The notes below the pieces were generated by a model. The model ran no database searches and was not told the origin of the DNA. It was given only the letters and a program-made list of their open reading frames with translations. From Bartonella sp. AU55XJBT (GTDB taxonomy: Bacteria > Pseudomonadota > Alphaproteobacteria > Rhizobiales > Rhizobiaceae): DNA of 64,000 nucleotides. The DNA lies in the NCBI RefSeq assembly GCF_028618525.1, contig NZ_JAQITC010000002.1, forward strand, positions 1-64,000. The letters run 5' to 3'. The position numbers and the translations under genes were made by a program. Position 1 is the first letter of the stretch, and each line of letters begins with the position of its first letter. Positions 49,569 through 59,008 of this stretch are shown here, piece by piece.

Positions 49569-50117
49569 TTAGATTTTTGCAAGAAAGTGGGAGAGGACCA
49601 TAAGCCCTTCAGGCCAAGGTCCGTGTCCAGATTCCGCGTTAATATGGCCAGAATACCCAGCATCAACAAGGAGTGAACCCCAGTCATGGGCAATTTTTTC
49701 TGCTACTGAAAATTGACAAAATTCATCGTTGCGGCTGGCTATGACAATAGAAGGAAAAGGCAACTTTTGACGATGATAGGGGCCAAATGTCATTAAATGT
49801 TTAGGACGTATTTTTTCATTCGCGACATCGGGAGGCGCAACAAAGAAAGCGCCACAAATTTTTTCTGTATTTTGGACAGTTGCATGAAGTGCGGTAGGAA
49901 CGCCTAATGAATGAGCGATAATCATAACAGGCCTTTGAGCTTGTGCGATGGCGGTTTTAACTTTATTAACCCACTCTTCGCAAACAGGTTTTGACCAATG
50001 GGCTTGTTCTATGCGGCGTGCTGTCGATAGTTTTTTCTCCCAACGTGTTTGCCAATGATCAGGACCAGATCCTTTGTAGCCAGGAACGATCAGAATATCG
50101 AGTTGATTTGCTTTCAT
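49569..50117 (-). CDS. RBBP9/YdeN-family serine hydrolase
   Basis: A 182-residue alpha/beta hydrolase of the DUF1234/RBBP9 type. It shows LIVPGYKGSGPDHWQTRWEK near the start, the nucleophile Ser70 in MIIAHSLGVPTAL, a likely acid in SRNDEFCQF and a His near SGHGPWPEG. The substrate is unknown. It sits between purB and purC, 67 bases after purB, a position shared with other rhizobial genomes as far as I recall. Confidence 0.85.
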   Translation of the reverse strand: MKANQLDILIVPGYKGSGPDHWQTRWEKKLSTARRIEQAHWSKPVCEEWVNKVKTAIAQAQRPVMIIAHSLGVPTALHATVQNTEKICGAFFVAPPDVANEKIRPKHLMTFGPYHRQKLPFPSIVIASRNDEFCQFSVAEKIAHDWGSLLVDAGYSGHINAESGHGPWPEGLMVLSHFLAKI

Positions 50118-50184
50118 GAATTGTTTTCTTTGTTACAATAGTTTTTGAGCATAAAGTGAATAGATTTGGGTTTTCTATGTTGTT

Positions 50185-51495
50185 CTATTGTTGTTCAAAA
50201 ACACGTTTAAAAATCGTATTGATATGTTTGGTGTGATAAGAAAGATCGAATTTTTCTCGAAGTTCTGCTTCATTTAAAGCTTTACTAACATCTTTGTCAT
50301 TGAGTAGTTCTTCTAAAAAATCTTTTCCTTGTTCCCAAACTTTCATCGCATTTCGTTGTACAATCCGATACGCATCTTCGCGACTGATTCCTGCTTGTGT
50401 GAGTGCTAAAAGTACCCGTTGTGAGTGAACAAGACCTCGGAATTTATGGAGATTTTTTTGCATATTTTCTGGATAGACAATGAGATTTTCAATGACGGAT
50501 GTGAGACGAGAAAGAGCAAAATCAAGTGTAATCGTTGCATCAGGACCAATATAACGCTCGACAGATGAGTGAGAAATATCGCGTTCATGCCAAAGTGCTA
50601 CATTTTCCATGGCAGGGAGTGCAAATGCACGAACCATACGGGCTAACCCCGTTAAATTTTCTGTTAAAACTGGATTACGTTTATGGGGCATTGCTGAGGA
50701 GCCTTTTTGCCCTGGTGAGAAATGCTCTTCTGCTTCGAGAACTTCGGTTCGCTGTAAATGGCGTATTTCTATCGCGAGCCTTTCAATAGAGGACGCAATA
50801 ACACCAAGTGTTGCAAAAAACATCGCATGACGATCCCGAGGTATAACTTGGGTGGAAACGGGTTCAGCACGCATCCTCAAGGCTTTTGCGACGTGTTCTT
50901 CAACGCGTGGATCGATATTGGCAAAAGTTCCTACAGCGCCTGAAATCGCGCAAGTAGAAATTTCTTCGCGTGCAGCTAGAAGACGTTTGCGACAACGGGA
51001 AAATTCAGCATATGCAAGGGCAAATTTGACTCCAAATGTCGTTGGTTCAGCATGAATGCCATGACTCCGCCCAATAGTAATGGTTTCTTTATGTTCAAAA
51101 GCACGTCTTTTTAAGGCTTCAAGGAGTTGGTCTATATCCTTGAGCAGAATATCACTCGCACGCATCAATTGAATGCTCAGTGTTGTATCAAGAACATCAG
51201 ATGATGTCATGCCTTGGTGGATAAAACGTGCTTCTGGTCCAATGAATTCAGCGAGGTGGGTTAAAAAAGCAATAACATCATGTTTGGTAATGGCTTCAAT
51301 TTCATCAATACGATTGACATCAAATTTAGCGGCTGCCCCTTTTTCCCAAATGACTTTGGCGGCTTCTTTGGGAATAACGCCCAGTTGAGCAAGAGCATCA
51401 CAGGCATGGGCTTCAATTTCAAACCAAATACGATATTTCGTTTCGGGAGACCAAATTGCTACCATTTCAGGGCGGGAATAACGTGCGATCATCAT
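50185..51495 (-). CDS. purB: Adenylosuccinate lyase
   Basis: Cleaves SAICAR and adenylosuccinate. 436 residues. Motifs are YSRPEMVAIWSPETKYRIW, the substrate region TIGRSHGIHAEPTTFG (catalytic His) and the flexible signature loop GQKGSSAMPHKRNPVLTENL. The start ATG at 51495 overlaps the rpe stop (ATGA); a second ATG three bases on is possible. It is translationally coupled to rpe. Confidence 0.97.
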   Translation of the reverse strand: MMIARYSRPEMVAIWSPETKYRIWFEIEAHACDALAQLGVIPKEAAKVIWEKGAAAKFDVNRIDEIEAITKHDVIAFLTHLAEFIGPEARFIHQGMTSSDVLDTTLSIQLMRASDILLKDIDQLLEALKRRAFEHKETITIGRSHGIHAEPTTFGVKFALAYAEFSRCRKRLLAAREEISTCAISGAVGTFANIDPRVEEHVAKALRMRAEPVSTQVIPRDRHAMFFATLGVIASSIERLAIEIRHLQRTEVLEAEEHFSPGQKGSSAMPHKRNPVLTENLTGLARMVRAFALPAMENVALWHERDISHSSVERYIGPDATITLDFALSRLTSVIENLIVYPENMQKNLHKFRGLVHSQRVLLALTQAGISREDAYRIVQRNAMKVWEQGKDFLEELLNDKDVSKALNEAELREKFDLSYHTKHINTIFKRVFEQQ

Positions 51496-52178
51496 TTTTT
51501 TCCTTGTTGTGAGAGGAGTGCGGCTTGGCGCAATGCACTCATGCGTGCTTTGTAAAGCTCTTTGTTTCCGTTTTTATAAATTGCAGAGCCTGCCACAAAT
51601 ACATTTGCACCAGCTTTTGCAGTTATTCCAATTGTATCAACGGTGATACCACCATCAACTTCAAGATCAATAGGGCGGTTTGCAATCATGCTTTTAACGC
51701 GCTTAATTTTATCTTTTATTTCTGGAATAAAATGTTGTCCACCAAAACCGGGATTGACCGTCATGATGAGGATGAGATCTAATTGATCAAGCAAATATTC
51801 AAGGATATGTTCAGGGGTGCTTGGATTGAGTGCAATTCCTGCTTTTTTACCCATTGCTCTGATTGTTTGGAGTGAACGATGAAGATGGGGACTTGCTTCA
51901 GCATGAATGGTTATAATATCTGCACCCGCTTTTGCAAAAGCTTCCAAATAAGGATCAACTGGTTTGATCATCAGGTGGACATCAAATATTGCTTTGGTTA
52001 ATGGACGCAGAGCCTTGACGATTTCAGGGCCAAAGGTGATGTTCGGAACAAAGTGCCCATCCATAATATCAAGATGGAGCCAATCTGCACCAGCATCAAC
52101 AACATCTAATATTTCTTGCCCAAGTTTAGAAAAATCAGATGCCAAGAGTGAAGGTGAAATGAGATGAGAATGGGGCAT
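51492..52178 (-). CDS. rpe: Ribulose-phosphate 3-epimerase
   Basis: A pentose-phosphate pathway epimerase (228 residues), a TIM barrel. I choose ATG 52178 (MPHSHLISPSLLASDFSKLG) because AAGGAG precedes it and the family starts here; a longer frame to 52226 lacks this signal. Motifs are WLHLDIMDGHFVPNITFGP (metal His and Asp), DVHLMI, MTVNPGFGGQHFIPE and EVDGGI. The stop overlaps the purB start. Confidence 0.96.
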   Translation of the reverse strand: MPHSHLISPSLLASDFSKLGQEILDVVDAGADWLHLDIMDGHFVPNITFGPEIVKALRPLTKAIFDVHLMIKPVDPYLEAFAKAGADIITIHAEASPHLHRSLQTIRAMGKKAGIALNPSTPEHILEYLLDQLDLILIMTVNPGFGGQHFIPEIKDKIKRVKSMIANRPIDLEVDGGITVDTIGITAKAGANVFVAGSAIYKNGNKELYKARMSALRQAALLSQQGKK

Positions 52179-52321
52179 AAAAAAACTCCTTGATTGGCTG
52201 TTTTTATCATGTCGCTGTGTATACACAAATATCTTTTGTGTTATGACGAAAAAGAAAAATACGTATTATATTTTTTTATACAAGGATCGCTTGAAATTTT
52301 AAAGTTTGATAAGTGAGAGAT

Positions 52322-52855
52322 ATGTCGAATCATAAAACATGTTTGAAGTCTGAACTTCAAGATAATATTACCGTTTCTTCGCAAGAATATCGAGATGCTA
52401 TGAGCCATTTTGCAGGCGCTGTGCATATTGTGACAACAGATGGCATTAAAGGAAAGCGCGGGGTGACAGTTTCGGCGTGTTGTTCTTTGTCAGATGATCC
52501 TCCAACGCTTCTTGTTTGTCTCATGCGCCATAATCTGAAGAATCATGTGTTTATGGAGAATGGAATTTTTTGTGTTAATAGCTTGGCAGGAAAACATCGT
52601 CCATTAGCGGACGCTTTTTCAAGGCGTTGCAATGTTACACAAAATGAGCGTTTTGATAGGACACAATGGGGAACTTTGCAGACAGGAGCTCCTAGTCTTT
52701 CAGATGCTTTAGCCTCTTTTGATTGTCGTTTGATTTGTTGGCATGAGCATGCAACCCATTGTGTCTTGATTGGTGAAGTTGTTGCAATCAACCGTAGCCA
52801 AGAAAAAGATGCTTTGATGTATTTGAATCGTGGATATCACACTTTATCTTTATAA
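52322..52855 (+). CDS. Flavin reductase-like, FMN-binding protein
   Basis: About 177 residues from ATG 52322; GTG 52313 is an alternative start. The flavin-reductase/RutF-HpaC split-barrel domain shows YRDAMSHFAGAVHIVTTDG, RGVTVSACCSLSDDPPTLLV, NGIFCVNSLAG and the C-terminal HCVLIGEVVAI. Such proteins reduce FMN/FAD with NAD(P)H for a partner monooxygenase. No partner gene is adjacent. It is divergent from rpe. Confidence 0.85.
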   Translation: MSNHKTCLKSELQDNITVSSQEYRDAMSHFAGAVHIVTTDGIKGKRGVTVSACCSLSDDPPTLLVCLMRHNLKNHVFMENGIFCVNSLAGKHRPLADAFSRRCNVTQNERFDRTQWGTLQTGAPSLSDALASFDCRLICWHEHATHCVLIGEVVAINRSQEKDALMYLNRGYHTLSL

Positions 52856-53167
52856 AGATTTTTATTTTTTGCATGGGTGAAATGATTTATGGATGTTCCA
52901 TTTAAATTTTAATGCACTGAGGAAGGAGGAGGGAGACGGCTTTGAACTTTGAATTTTCTTCTTTTTGAGGTTCCTTAATAAATGAGAAAGATGATTTTGG
53001 GATGATCTTTGATCAAAAGTTCAACTTGAGATAAAAAAAGCGATCAAGATTAAACAGCGTATTTAGACATATTTATAGATTGTTATGAAAGAACATTTTA
53101 TTCTTGTGTTGATGGGTATTGCACAATATATAGACCCCACAGAGCAGATGTGGAGGTTTTTTATTGC
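52856..53167. other. Intergenic region before dksA
   Basis: About 310 bases. I see only a purine-rich stretch (GAGGAAGGAGGAGGGAGA near 52919) and AT-rich DNA; no gene or clear promoter. Confidence 0.5.
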
Positions 53168-53584
53168 ATGAGCGAAGAGATTGATGGTCAATATCGCCCT
53201 AGTGAAGATGAGCCTTTTATGAATGAACGGCAGAAGGCGTATTTTCGTGCTAAATTGATTTCTTGGAAAAATGATATCTTAAAAGAAGCGCGTGAGACTT
53301 TGGAAAATTTGCAGGAAGAGAATGTTGGTCAACCAGATTTGACCGATCGGGCGTCCTGTGAAACTGATCGTACAATTGAATTGCGTGCTCGTGATCGTCA
53401 AAGGAAACTTATTGCAAAAATAGATGCTGCCTTGGAGCGAATTGATAATGGGACATATGGTTTTTGTGAAGAAACCGGCGAGCCTATTAGTATCAAGCGT
53501 CTTGAGGCTCGGCCAATTGCCGTTTTGTCGTTGGAAGCACAAGAACGTCACGAACGTCGTGAAAGAGTTTATCGTGATGATTAA
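53168..53584 (+). CDS. dksA: DksA-type RNA polymerase-binding factor, cysteine-poor
   Basis: 138 residues from ATG 53168 (MSEEIDGQYRPSEDEPFMNE). The coiled-coil (AYFRAKLISWKNDILKEARE...QRKLIAKIDAALERI) enters the RNA polymerase secondary channel and acts with ppGpp. The zinc-finger region keeps GTYGFCEETGEPISIKRLEA but has only Cys100 there (plus Cys64 elsewhere), so the classic four-Cys site is absent, as in cysteine-replaced DksA paralogues of Rhizobiales. This form should work without zinc. Confidence 0.92.
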   Translation: MSEEIDGQYRPSEDEPFMNERQKAYFRAKLISWKNDILKEARETLENLQEENVGQPDLTDRASCETDRTIELRARDRQRKLIAKIDAALERIDNGTYGFCEETGEPISIKRLEARPIAVLSLEAQERHERRERVYRDD

Positions 53585-53635
53585 AGTTATGAAAGTGATA
53601 AATAAACGAAGTTCGTAGAGATAAAATTGTATATT

Positions 53636-54112
53636 TTATTTTGGAGGGGTAGGAATAAACAAAGATGGTTCTTGTCTCCCTTCAATTTCGGCCGTGATGG
53701 CTGAATCTTTTACCGTTTGATTCGTAAAAGAAGAGGAGGTTTTATCTGCCGTCTCGTTTTTTTCTGTAAGGGAGGAGGTGGGGTGGGGGTGTATTTCTCT
53801 CTTTTGTGTTCTAGATGTGCTGGTAATATCGGATTCTATAACAACATCTGTTAATCCGCCAATAAGGAGTAAATGTTCTTTATGATCACAACGGACTAAA
53901 ACGAGGCGACGTGTTCGATCTATAGAAATTGCTTCACATAATGCTAATCGTGATAGATTTTTTTTTCTATTAGTGTTGAATTTTCCCATATTTAAACGGC
54001 GTAAAAAAAAGATAATTATCATAAGAGCTATGATTGTTATTATACAAAACAAAAAACTTATCGTTATGTTTGCAGCAGATGTACCTATTTGGTCTGATAA
54101 CCAGATAACCAT
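53636..54112 (-). CDS. FliO-like membrane protein
   Basis: 158 residues. One membrane segment (ISFLFCIITIIALMIIIFFL, about 19-38), a basic stretch, and a small beta domain (SLCEAISIDRTRRLVLVRCD-like region, then HLLLIGGLTDVVIE) match FliO/FliZ-type flagellar biosynthesis proteins. A disordered C-terminus follows. No other flagellar gene is nearby, and similar stand-alone copies occur beside dksA in related genera. A role outside flagella is possible. Confidence 0.65.
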   Translation of the reverse strand: MVIWLSDQIGTSAANITISFLFCIITIIALMIIIFFLRRLNMGKFNTNRKKNLSRLALCEAISIDRTRRLVLVRCDHKEHLLLIGGLTDVVIESDITSTSRTQKREIHPHPTSSLTEKNETADKTSSSFTNQTVKDSAITAEIEGRQEPSLFIPTPPK

Positions 54113-54269
54113 AGATTTTCTCCCATTTTGGTATGGAAACTATCGTTTTTTATTGAGATAAATTTATAAACATCCCCTTAAAAGTTTCACTTAAAGACGA
54201 AGAAATAAACTTTTTAACATTAAGTGAGCTTTCTTAGAAAGGTAATATCATAGTATATATTTTATAACA

Positions 54270-56870
54270 ATGAATATAAAGGAAGTTTCTTGGTATAAGA
54301 GACAGCTAAATCTAAGGCAAAGAGAGATGGATAAAGGTTTTGAGAATAATGAAGGATCAGCGTCTTCGTCTTCTGTTCGTCGGAGAGTTGTGATTTTAGG
54401 TGTTGTTTTTATCTTTGTTTTCCTTTTCACTGTGGGCATTTTAGATTTTTTTTATCCACAAAGTTATTTGCAAAAGGCTGTGGTGGCATCTTTTTTGATT
54501 CTAGCTACTATCGGTGTTGCAGCACTCATTTTAAGTGGAATGGGAATTTTAAGATACCATGCATTGTGGTTGCATGAAGATTTTGATTTTAGCATCTTTA
54601 ATGGAAGCGATGATGCGATTGTAATCTCTGATCTTTCTGGTTTTGTTTATTATTCTAATCAAAACTATCAAAAAATTCTGACCTATAAGCCTGAAGGATC
54701 TTGTTATAGGGTTATTGCTGATCTTCCAGGAGCTGGTGCACTTTCCTATCGCTTAAAGGTTGCTGCCTATAATAATCTTTCAGCGCAAGAAGAGTTAAGA
54801 GTAGAGCAACCAATCTTTACCGGTTCTACTCAAAAAAAATCTGTTTGGTATAATATCTCTGTTCAACCTATTACAAAACGGAAAAAAAAGCTTTTATTTT
54901 GGCGTATTAGTGATATTTCGCATTTACAACAAAACCGAGAAGTTTTTTTCTCTAATCTTCAAGAGGCAATTAATCACTTAGATCAAGCGCCTGTTGGTTT
55001 TATATCCGTTAATACACAAGGTACACTTCTTTATGCCAATGCGGTTTTTGCCGAATGGTTCTCTATTGATTTAGCAAATTTCTCGGTTGGTCAATATCAT
55101 TTTGATCCATTATTTGAGAGCGTTGGCGCTAAAAGCTCATGGAGTGATATTTGTTTACAAACTAATAGATATCAAAACTCAGGTTACTCTTTACCTTATA
55201 GATTTTCATTGTGTTTAAATTCACAGACGATAGGTGAAAAAATATTTCATTGTTTTATCTCTGCTTCTTCTTTCTTAGAGGAGGAAGCCGTTTATCGTAT
55301 TGTGATCATTCCACAACAAATACAAAAAGAAGAGGCTGATCAATCAAAATTACCCAGTATATTAGAAGAATATTTTGATGCGAGTCCTTTTGCAATAGCC
55401 GTGGTAAATCAGGAAGGGCAATTGATTCACATGAATAATGCTTTTTCATCACTCACCGAATGTATGGATAAGACTATCAATTTTTATGATATTATTTCTC
55501 GTCGTGATTGTGTGCAGTTAGAGCGTGCCTTTCAGAAAATTGCGACCAATAAAAATTATTTTGTTTCTCTTGAAACGGTTTTAGAAAAGAATGAAGAACG
55601 CCATTTACGTCTCCATGTGATGTCTGTACCACCCTATCATGGTGATGTGCTACAAGATTTGGTCATTATCTCTGTCATTGAAACAACAGAACAAAAAACA
55701 CTTGAAGATAAAATGATGCAAAGTCAGAAAATGCAAGCTGTTGGACAATTGGCAGGTGGCATTGCGCATGATTTTAATAATGTTTTAACAGCAATTTTAA
55801 TGTCATGTGATCTTCTTTTAAATACGCATCGGAGCTCTGATCCTGCTCATGCTGATCTGATCAATATTAAAAATAATGCTAATCGTGCAGCTGCTCTTGT
55901 CCAGCAATTACTTGCTTTTTCTAGAAAGCAAACACTTCGACTTGAAGAGGTTGATTTCACAGAATTTTTATCAGATATTCGTAATCTTGTTTTACCACTT
56001 TTGGGGAATAATATTCAGTTAAAAATTATCCATGGAAGAGATTTGTGGAGTGTTGAAGTTGATCAAGCCTCTTTTCAGCGTGTGATTATGAATTTGGTTA
56101 TTAATGCGCGTGATGCCATGGTCGATGGAGGTATTGTTAAGATTGCGACAAACAATATTACAAAACAACAAAGTGCTGAATTTAATCATCTGGGTTTGTC
56201 AATTGGTGAATATGTGCAATTGACTATTTCAGATACAGGGTCTGGGATATCTGCTGCTATACAAGAAAAAATGTTTGAGCCATTTTTTACAACCAAAGAA
56301 GTTGGAAAAGGAACAGGCCTTGGTTTGTCAATGGTGTATGGAATTATCAAGCAAAGTGGTGGGTATATTTATTGTGAAAGTAAAGAGGGAGAAGGAGCAA
56401 CATTTCATATTTTTCTGCCCCGTTATATCCGCGATATAAAAGGAGAAATTTCTCAAAAGATTGAAAAAGATGAAGAGAAAGATAAAAATATAGACTTAAC
56501 AGGATTTGCAACTGTTTTATTGGTTGAAGATGAGGATGCGGTCAGAATGGGGGGGGTCAGAGCTCTTCAAATGAGGGGATATACGGTTTTAGAGGCGGCA
56601 AGCGGGGTGGAAGCTCTTTCTATTCTTGAGGAAAAAAAAGGCGTTGTTGATATTATTGTTTCTGATGTGGTGATGCCAGAAATGGATGGGCCTACTTTAT
56701 TGAAGGAAGTCCGTAAAAACTATCCTGATATCAAATTTCTTTTCGTTTCTGGATATGCAAAAGATGCTTTTGCTAAGAATCTTCCACAAGATGCTGTTTT
56801 TGGTTTTTTATCTAAACCTTTTACACTCAAACAGTTAGCTCTAACAGTTAAAGAAACACTTTCGTCATGA
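54270..56870 (+). CDS. cckA: Hybrid sensor histidine kinase CckA
   Basis: The cell-cycle kinase that feeds phosphate through ChpT to CtrA and CpdR. 866 residues; a later start at ATG 54327 is possible. Two membrane segments (about 32-56 and 68-92) precede three PAS-like regions (about 100-470). The phosphoacceptor is His500 in GGIAHDFNNVLTAILM, with ATPase motifs NLVINARDAM, DTGSGI and GTGLGLSMVYGI. The C-terminal receiver has Asp799 (IIVSDVVMPEMDGP). The partial CpdR-like gene at the right edge belongs to the same network. Confidence 0.95.
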   Translation: MNIKEVSWYKRQLNLRQREMDKGFENNEGSASSSSVRRRVVILGVVFIFVFLFTVGILDFFYPQSYLQKAVVASFLILATIGVAALILSGMGILRYHALWLHEDFDFSIFNGSDDAIVISDLSGFVYYSNQNYQKILTYKPEGSCYRVIADLPGAGALSYRLKVAAYNNLSAQEELRVEQPIFTGSTQKKSVWYNISVQPITKRKKKLLFWRISDISHLQQNREVFFSNLQEAINHLDQAPVGFISVNTQGTLLYANAVFAEWFSIDLANFSVGQYHFDPLFESVGAKSSWSDICLQTNRYQNSGYSLPYRFSLCLNSQTIGEKIFHCFISASSFLEEEAVYRIVIIPQQIQKEEADQSKLPSILEEYFDASPFAIAVVNQEGQLIHMNNAFSSLTECMDKTINFYDIISRRDCVQLERAFQKIATNKNYFVSLETVLEKNEERHLRLHVMSVPPYHGDVLQDLVIISVIETTEQKTLEDKMMQSQKMQAVGQLAGGIAHDFNNVLTAILMSCDLLLNTHRSSDPAHADLINIKNNANRAAALVQQLLAFSRKQTLRLEEVDFTEFLSDIRNLVLPLLGNNIQLKIIHGRDLWSVEVDQASFQRVIMNLVINARDAMVDGGIVKIATNNITKQQSAEFNHLGLSIGEYVQLTISDTGSGISAAIQEKMFEPFFTTKEVGKGTGLGLSMVYGIIKQSGGYIYCESKEGEGATFHIFLPRYIRDIKGEISQKIEKDEEKDKNIDLTGFATVLLVEDEDAVRMGGVRALQMRGYTVLEAASGVEALSILEEKKGVVDIIVSDVVMPEMDGPTLLKEVRKNYPDIKFLFVSGYAKDAFAKNLPQDAVFGFLSKPFTLKQLALTVKETLSS

Positions 56871-57149
56871 CACAAAAATTAATGCAATAAAAAAATTGTA
56901 TATTTTAAGATTTTTTTAGGAGAAATACGAAAATATTTTGATTAATAGAGCGCGTGGTAATGTTCAGAAAACGAAATGAAGAAGAACGATTTGGAAATTT
57001 AAATAAAACTCAAAAAAAATTGCACATTCTACGCAAAAATTTATGAAGAAATAAAACTTCACCTTGTCAACATTAGAGGTTTTTAATTATAGGTGCTGAA
57101 GATAAATTGTATGTAAAATGTTGAAAAATGCTATAGGATGCTGATATCC

Positions 57150-57761
57150 TCAAAAGGATAAGAGCTGTTGTTGCGTATCGACTATTTTACTTTTTCCTTC
57201 AATAAATGCTTTTAAGGCTTTGGGGTAGAGTTTATGCTCTGCTTTAAGAACTCTTTGTGCTAAGCACTCAGTGGTATCATCGGGATAGACCGGAACGGCT
57301 GCTTGGGCAAGGATTTTTCCTGCATCCATATCTTCTGTAACAAGATGAACAGTGCAACCCGTGATTTTTACGCCTGCTTGTAAAACTCTTTCATGCGTGT
57401 TTAAGCCTTTAAATGAAGGTAAAAGAGAAGGGTGAATGTTTAAAATTCGTCCTTCATAACGTTTTACGAACCGCAATGAGATAAGGCGCATATACCCCGC
57501 AAAACAGAGAAAATCCGGCTTATATTGATCTAAGATCGTAAAAATATCTTCTTCATGCTCTTCTTTTGTTTTATAGATTTTGCGATCAACAATATGAATA
57601 GGTAAATTATGATTTTGTGCCTTTTCAATACCCTTTGCACGCGGATTATCGCAAATAACTGCGACGATTTCAGCGGGATATTCCTTTTGTTGACTTGCTT
57701 GAGCAAGGGCGACCATATTGGACCCATTACCAGAAATAAAAACGACGATTTGTTTTTTCAT
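57150..57761 (-). CDS. purN: Phosphoribosylglycinamide formyltransferase
   Basis: Formylates GAR using 10-formyl-tetrahydrofolate. 203 residues. [17 protein letters not shown] is at the N-terminus. The catalytic Asn-His-Asp set lies in [20 protein letters not shown] and [17 protein letters not shown]. It overlaps the purM end by 4 bases, so the pair is translationally coupled. Confidence 0.96.
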   Translation of the reverse strand: MKKQIVVFISGNGSNMVALAQASQQKEYPAEIVAVICDNPRAKGIEKAQNHNLPIHIVDRKIYKTKEEHEEDIFTILDQYKPDFLCFAGYMRLISLRFVKRYEGRILNIHPSLLPSFKGLNTHERVLQAGVKITGCTVHLVTEDMDAGKILAQAAVPVYPDDTTECLAQRVLKAEHKLYPKALKAFIEGKSKIVDTQQQLLSF

Positions 57762-58849
57762 AAATGCAGTCCCCCTTTATAAAGTATACCTTTATTTTGA
57801 TCTTGGCGTTTTGTTAAAATGCCAAGGGGAGTCACAATTTCTCCATTTTTTTCAAGAGCTTGTGTAACTGTTTCAACTGCATGCTGTGCTACGATAACGA
57901 TCATACCAATACCACAATTGAACGTTCGTAACATTTCTGTTTCTTCTATTTGACCTTGTTTGGCAATCCATGAAAAGACGGAGGGAACCTTGATGGTAGA
58001 AAGATTAATTTCAGCGCAAAGAGAAGAAGGAATGACACGTGGAATATTTTCAAGAAAGCCTCCACCTGTAATATGCGCTAGAGCTTTAATTCCTTCGCAT
58101 TTTTGCATGACAGGAAGAAGCGATTTCACGTAAATGCGTGTTGGTGTCAGGAGTGCTCTACCAAGGCTGTCTTTTGGGGAAAAGGGGGCAGGGTCATTCC
58201 ATTTTAGATGATTTTGTTGACTGATTCGTCGAACAAGCGAAAAGCCGTTGGAATGAATTCCAGAGGCGCTTAGACCTAAGATAATATCGCCCTCTGTCAA
58301 GTCTTTTGAAGGGAGAAGCGCACTGCGTTCACATGCGCCTACCGCAAAACCCGCTAGATCATAATCTCCTTCTGCATACATTCCTGGCATTTCTGCAGTT
58401 TCTCCCCCAATAAGAGCAGCGCCGGCTTGTTTACATCCTTCTGCAATGCCAGAAACAATTGCAGCACCTTGTTCAGGGTCAAGCTTTCCAGTTGCAAAAT
58501 AATCCAGAAAAAAGAGAGGTTCCGCTCCTTGTACAAGTAAATCATTGACACACATAGCCACCAGATCAATTCCTACAGTGTGATGATAGCCTACTTCAAT
58601 GGCAATTTTTAGTTTTGTTCCAACACCATCATTGGCTGCGACTAAGATAGGATCTGTAAAGCCTGCTGCTTTTAAATCAAAAAGGCCACCAAAACCGCCA
58701 ATTTCTGCATCTGCTCCAGCTCGTTTTGTCGCGCGTATAAAGGGTTTAATTTTTTCTACCATAGCATTACCCATATCGATGTTTACACCGGCTTTTGCGT
58801 AGGTAAGACCAGCTCTGGATTTAGTATTTGTAAGATCTTGATTGCTCAT
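57758..58849 (-). CDS. purM: AIR synthetase (phosphoribosylformylglycinamidine cyclo-ligase)
   Basis: Closes the imidazole ring (FGAM to AIR). 363 residues. Motifs are [52 protein letters not shown] and [20 protein letters not shown]. It is transcribed with purN and divergent from the AI-2E gene, the arrangement seen in other Rhizobiales. Confidence 0.97.
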   Translation of the reverse strand: MSNQDLTNTKSRAGLTYAKAGVNIDMGNAMVEKIKPFIRATKRAGADAEIGGFGGLFDLKAAGFTDPILVAANDGVGTKLKIAIEVGYHHTVGIDLVAMCVNDLLVQGAEPLFFLDYFATGKLDPEQGAAIVSGIAEGCKQAGAALIGGETAEMPGMYAEGDYDLAGFAVGACERSALLPSKDLTEGDIILGLSASGIHSNGFSLVRRISQQNHLKWNDPAPFSPKDSLGRALLTPTRIYVKSLLPVMQKCEGIKALAHITGGGFLENIPRVIPSSLCAEINLSTIKVPSVFSWIAKQGQIEETEMLRTFNCGIGMIVIVAQHAVETVTQALEKNGEIVTPLGILTKRQDQNKGILYKGGLHL

Positions 58850-59008
58850 TGGAGCCTTCCTTTAGTGGAAAATCAGGTTTTGACGTTATGCAATGCCATG
58901 ATAGAGTTTTCTCTGCAAGAGATATTGATAAGAAAATAAGCAACTTTACTTGTACCTTATTTTGAAGATGTTTATAATTTTTGTGAAGAATTTTTTTTAG
59001 GATATTTT

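Noticed and set aside
54165..54269. CtrA box (TTAA-N7-TTAA) upstream of cckA
   Set aside because: TTAA pairs are present but with wrong spacing, as expected by chance in AT-rich DNA.
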